Source: Candidatus Iainarchaeum sp. (lineage in GTDB: Archaea; Micrarchaeota; Micrarchaeia; Anstonellales; Bilamarchaeaceae). Taken from it: a DNA stretch of 64,000 nt. The stretch covers positions 34,891 to 98,890 of the forward strand of contig JAQTME010000002.1 in NCBI GenBank assembly GCA_028714535.1. The letters are read 5' to 3'. This document shows, piece by piece, positions 62,982 through 64,000 of this stretch. Position 1 is the first letter of the stretch; each line of letters opens with the position of its first letter. The notes below the pieces were generated by a model. The model was not told where the DNA came from and searched no databases. It worked only from the letters and a program-made list of their open reading frames with translations. The position numbers and the translations under genes are program-made.

Positions 62982-64000
62982 ATGAATTCTACGATGAAAG
63001 GCGGAGAAGAAACCATGGCGCAGAAGGTATGCGTTGAAACGTACGGCTGCACGCTCAACCAGGCGGATTCAGACATACTCTCAGCCCTACTTAAGGAAAA
63101 GTATTCCCTGGTTGACGTGCCGGGACGCGCCGACGTCATCGTCCTCAACACCTGCACGGTGAAAGGCGTCACGGAGAACAAGATACTGGAATACGTCCGC
63201 CGCCTGCGCATGGAAAACAGGAAAATCGTAATAGCCGGCTGCCTCACGGCCAACATCGTCAAAATCCGTAAGTTCGCGCCACTGGCGCCCATAGTCGGCA
63301 CGTCGTCGCTGAATCGCATATGCGATGCAGTGGCAGACGCGTTCTCAGGCAAGGCAACCACATACAACACGCCCGCATCCAAGGAATCCCTGCCGAAGCT
63401 GCTCACGGCGCCGATAATGCGCATCCCGATAAACGACGGCTGCACCTCTGCCTGCGCTTTCTGCCAGACAAAGCTCGCAAGGCCGTTCCTGAGGAGCTAC
63501 ACGCCCAAGACGGTCGTCAAATGGATAAACGACGGCGTGCGCAGCGGCGCCAGGGAGATCCAGCTGACCAGCATGGATTCCGGCGCATACGGCCTGGACC
63601 TCCGCACGAACCTCGTCGAGCTGATGGAGGCGATAGCGAACGACGACAGCGCATCAAAGCCGTCCATGCCGTTCATGGTCCGCGTGGGCATGATAAACCC
63701 GAACCACGCCAGGCGCATGCTCCCGGGCATAATACGCATGCTCAAGGGCCTGCGGTTCTACAAGTTCCTGCACGTCCCTGTCCAGACCGGGAGCGAGAAG
63801 GTGTGCGAGGACATGGGCCGCGACCACACCGTGAAGGATTTCATCGATATCGTCAGCGCGGTGCGCAGGGAAATCCCGGGCGCGACCGTCGCCACCGACA
63901 TCATAGTGGGCTACCCGACCGACACCGAAAAGGACTTCGAGGACACCGTCCGCCTCCTGAAAACCGTCCGCCCGGACATAACCACCGTCTCACGCTTCAG
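62982..64000 (+). CDS. MiaB-like methylthiotransferase, archaeal e-MtaB type (3' truncated by window)
   Basis: VCVETYGCTLNQADSDI, VLNTCTVKGVTENKI, DGCTSACAFCQTKLARPFLRSY (CxxxCxxC); three in-frame ATGs (62982, 62994, 63015). Confidence 0.9.
   Translation, partial: MNSTMKGGEETMAQKVCVETYGCTLNQADSDILSALLKEKYSLVDVPGRADVIVLNTCTVKGVTENKILEYVRRLRMENRKIVIAGCLTANIVKIRKFAPLAPIVGTSSLNRICDAVADAFSGKATTYNTPASKESLPKLLTAPIMRIPINDGCTSACAFCQTKLARPFLRSYTPKTVVKWINDGVRSGAREIQLTSMDSGAYGLDLRTNLVELMEAIANDDSASKPSMPFMVRVGMINPNHARRMLPGIIRMLKGLRFYKFLHVPVQTGSEKVCEDMGRDHTVKDFIDIVSAVRREIPGATVATDIIVGYPTDTEKDFEDTVRLLKTVRPDITTVSRF

Overview
GC-rich archaeal chromosomal window, probably from a DPANN-type lineage (inference from gene content and reduced operons; not proven). 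The right third is an almost complete archaeal ribosomal-protein operon: uL3-uL4-uL23-uL2-uS19-uL22-uS3-uL29-SUI1-Rnp1-uS17-uL14-uL24-eS4-uL5-uS14-uS8-uL6-eL32-eL19-uL18-uS5-uL30-uL15-secY. Other recognisable modules are a compact [NiFe]-hydrogenase locus with a HypC-like fusion protein, an archaeal type IV pilus-like cluster with unusual coiled-coil and winged-helix partners, ftsZ-secE-spt5, KEOPS Cgi121, cbf5-cmk-EMC3-like, metG, truD, trm1 and glyA. Two tRNA genes missing from the ORF track were found by folding: tRNA-Gly(CCC) and tRNA-Ser(GGA). Each appears to carry two introns, one canonical at 37/38 and one non-canonical, and together they flank glyA, which interconverts serine and glycine. 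Two structured leaders inside or upstream of the ribosomal operon share sequence blocks and may be a cis-regulatory RNA. Several hypothetical proteins lie at 37.9-40.8 kb and 43.8-48.0 kb. Many long antisense ORFs in the track are shadow ORFs and are not called. All calls come from reading the sequence; no database search was run.
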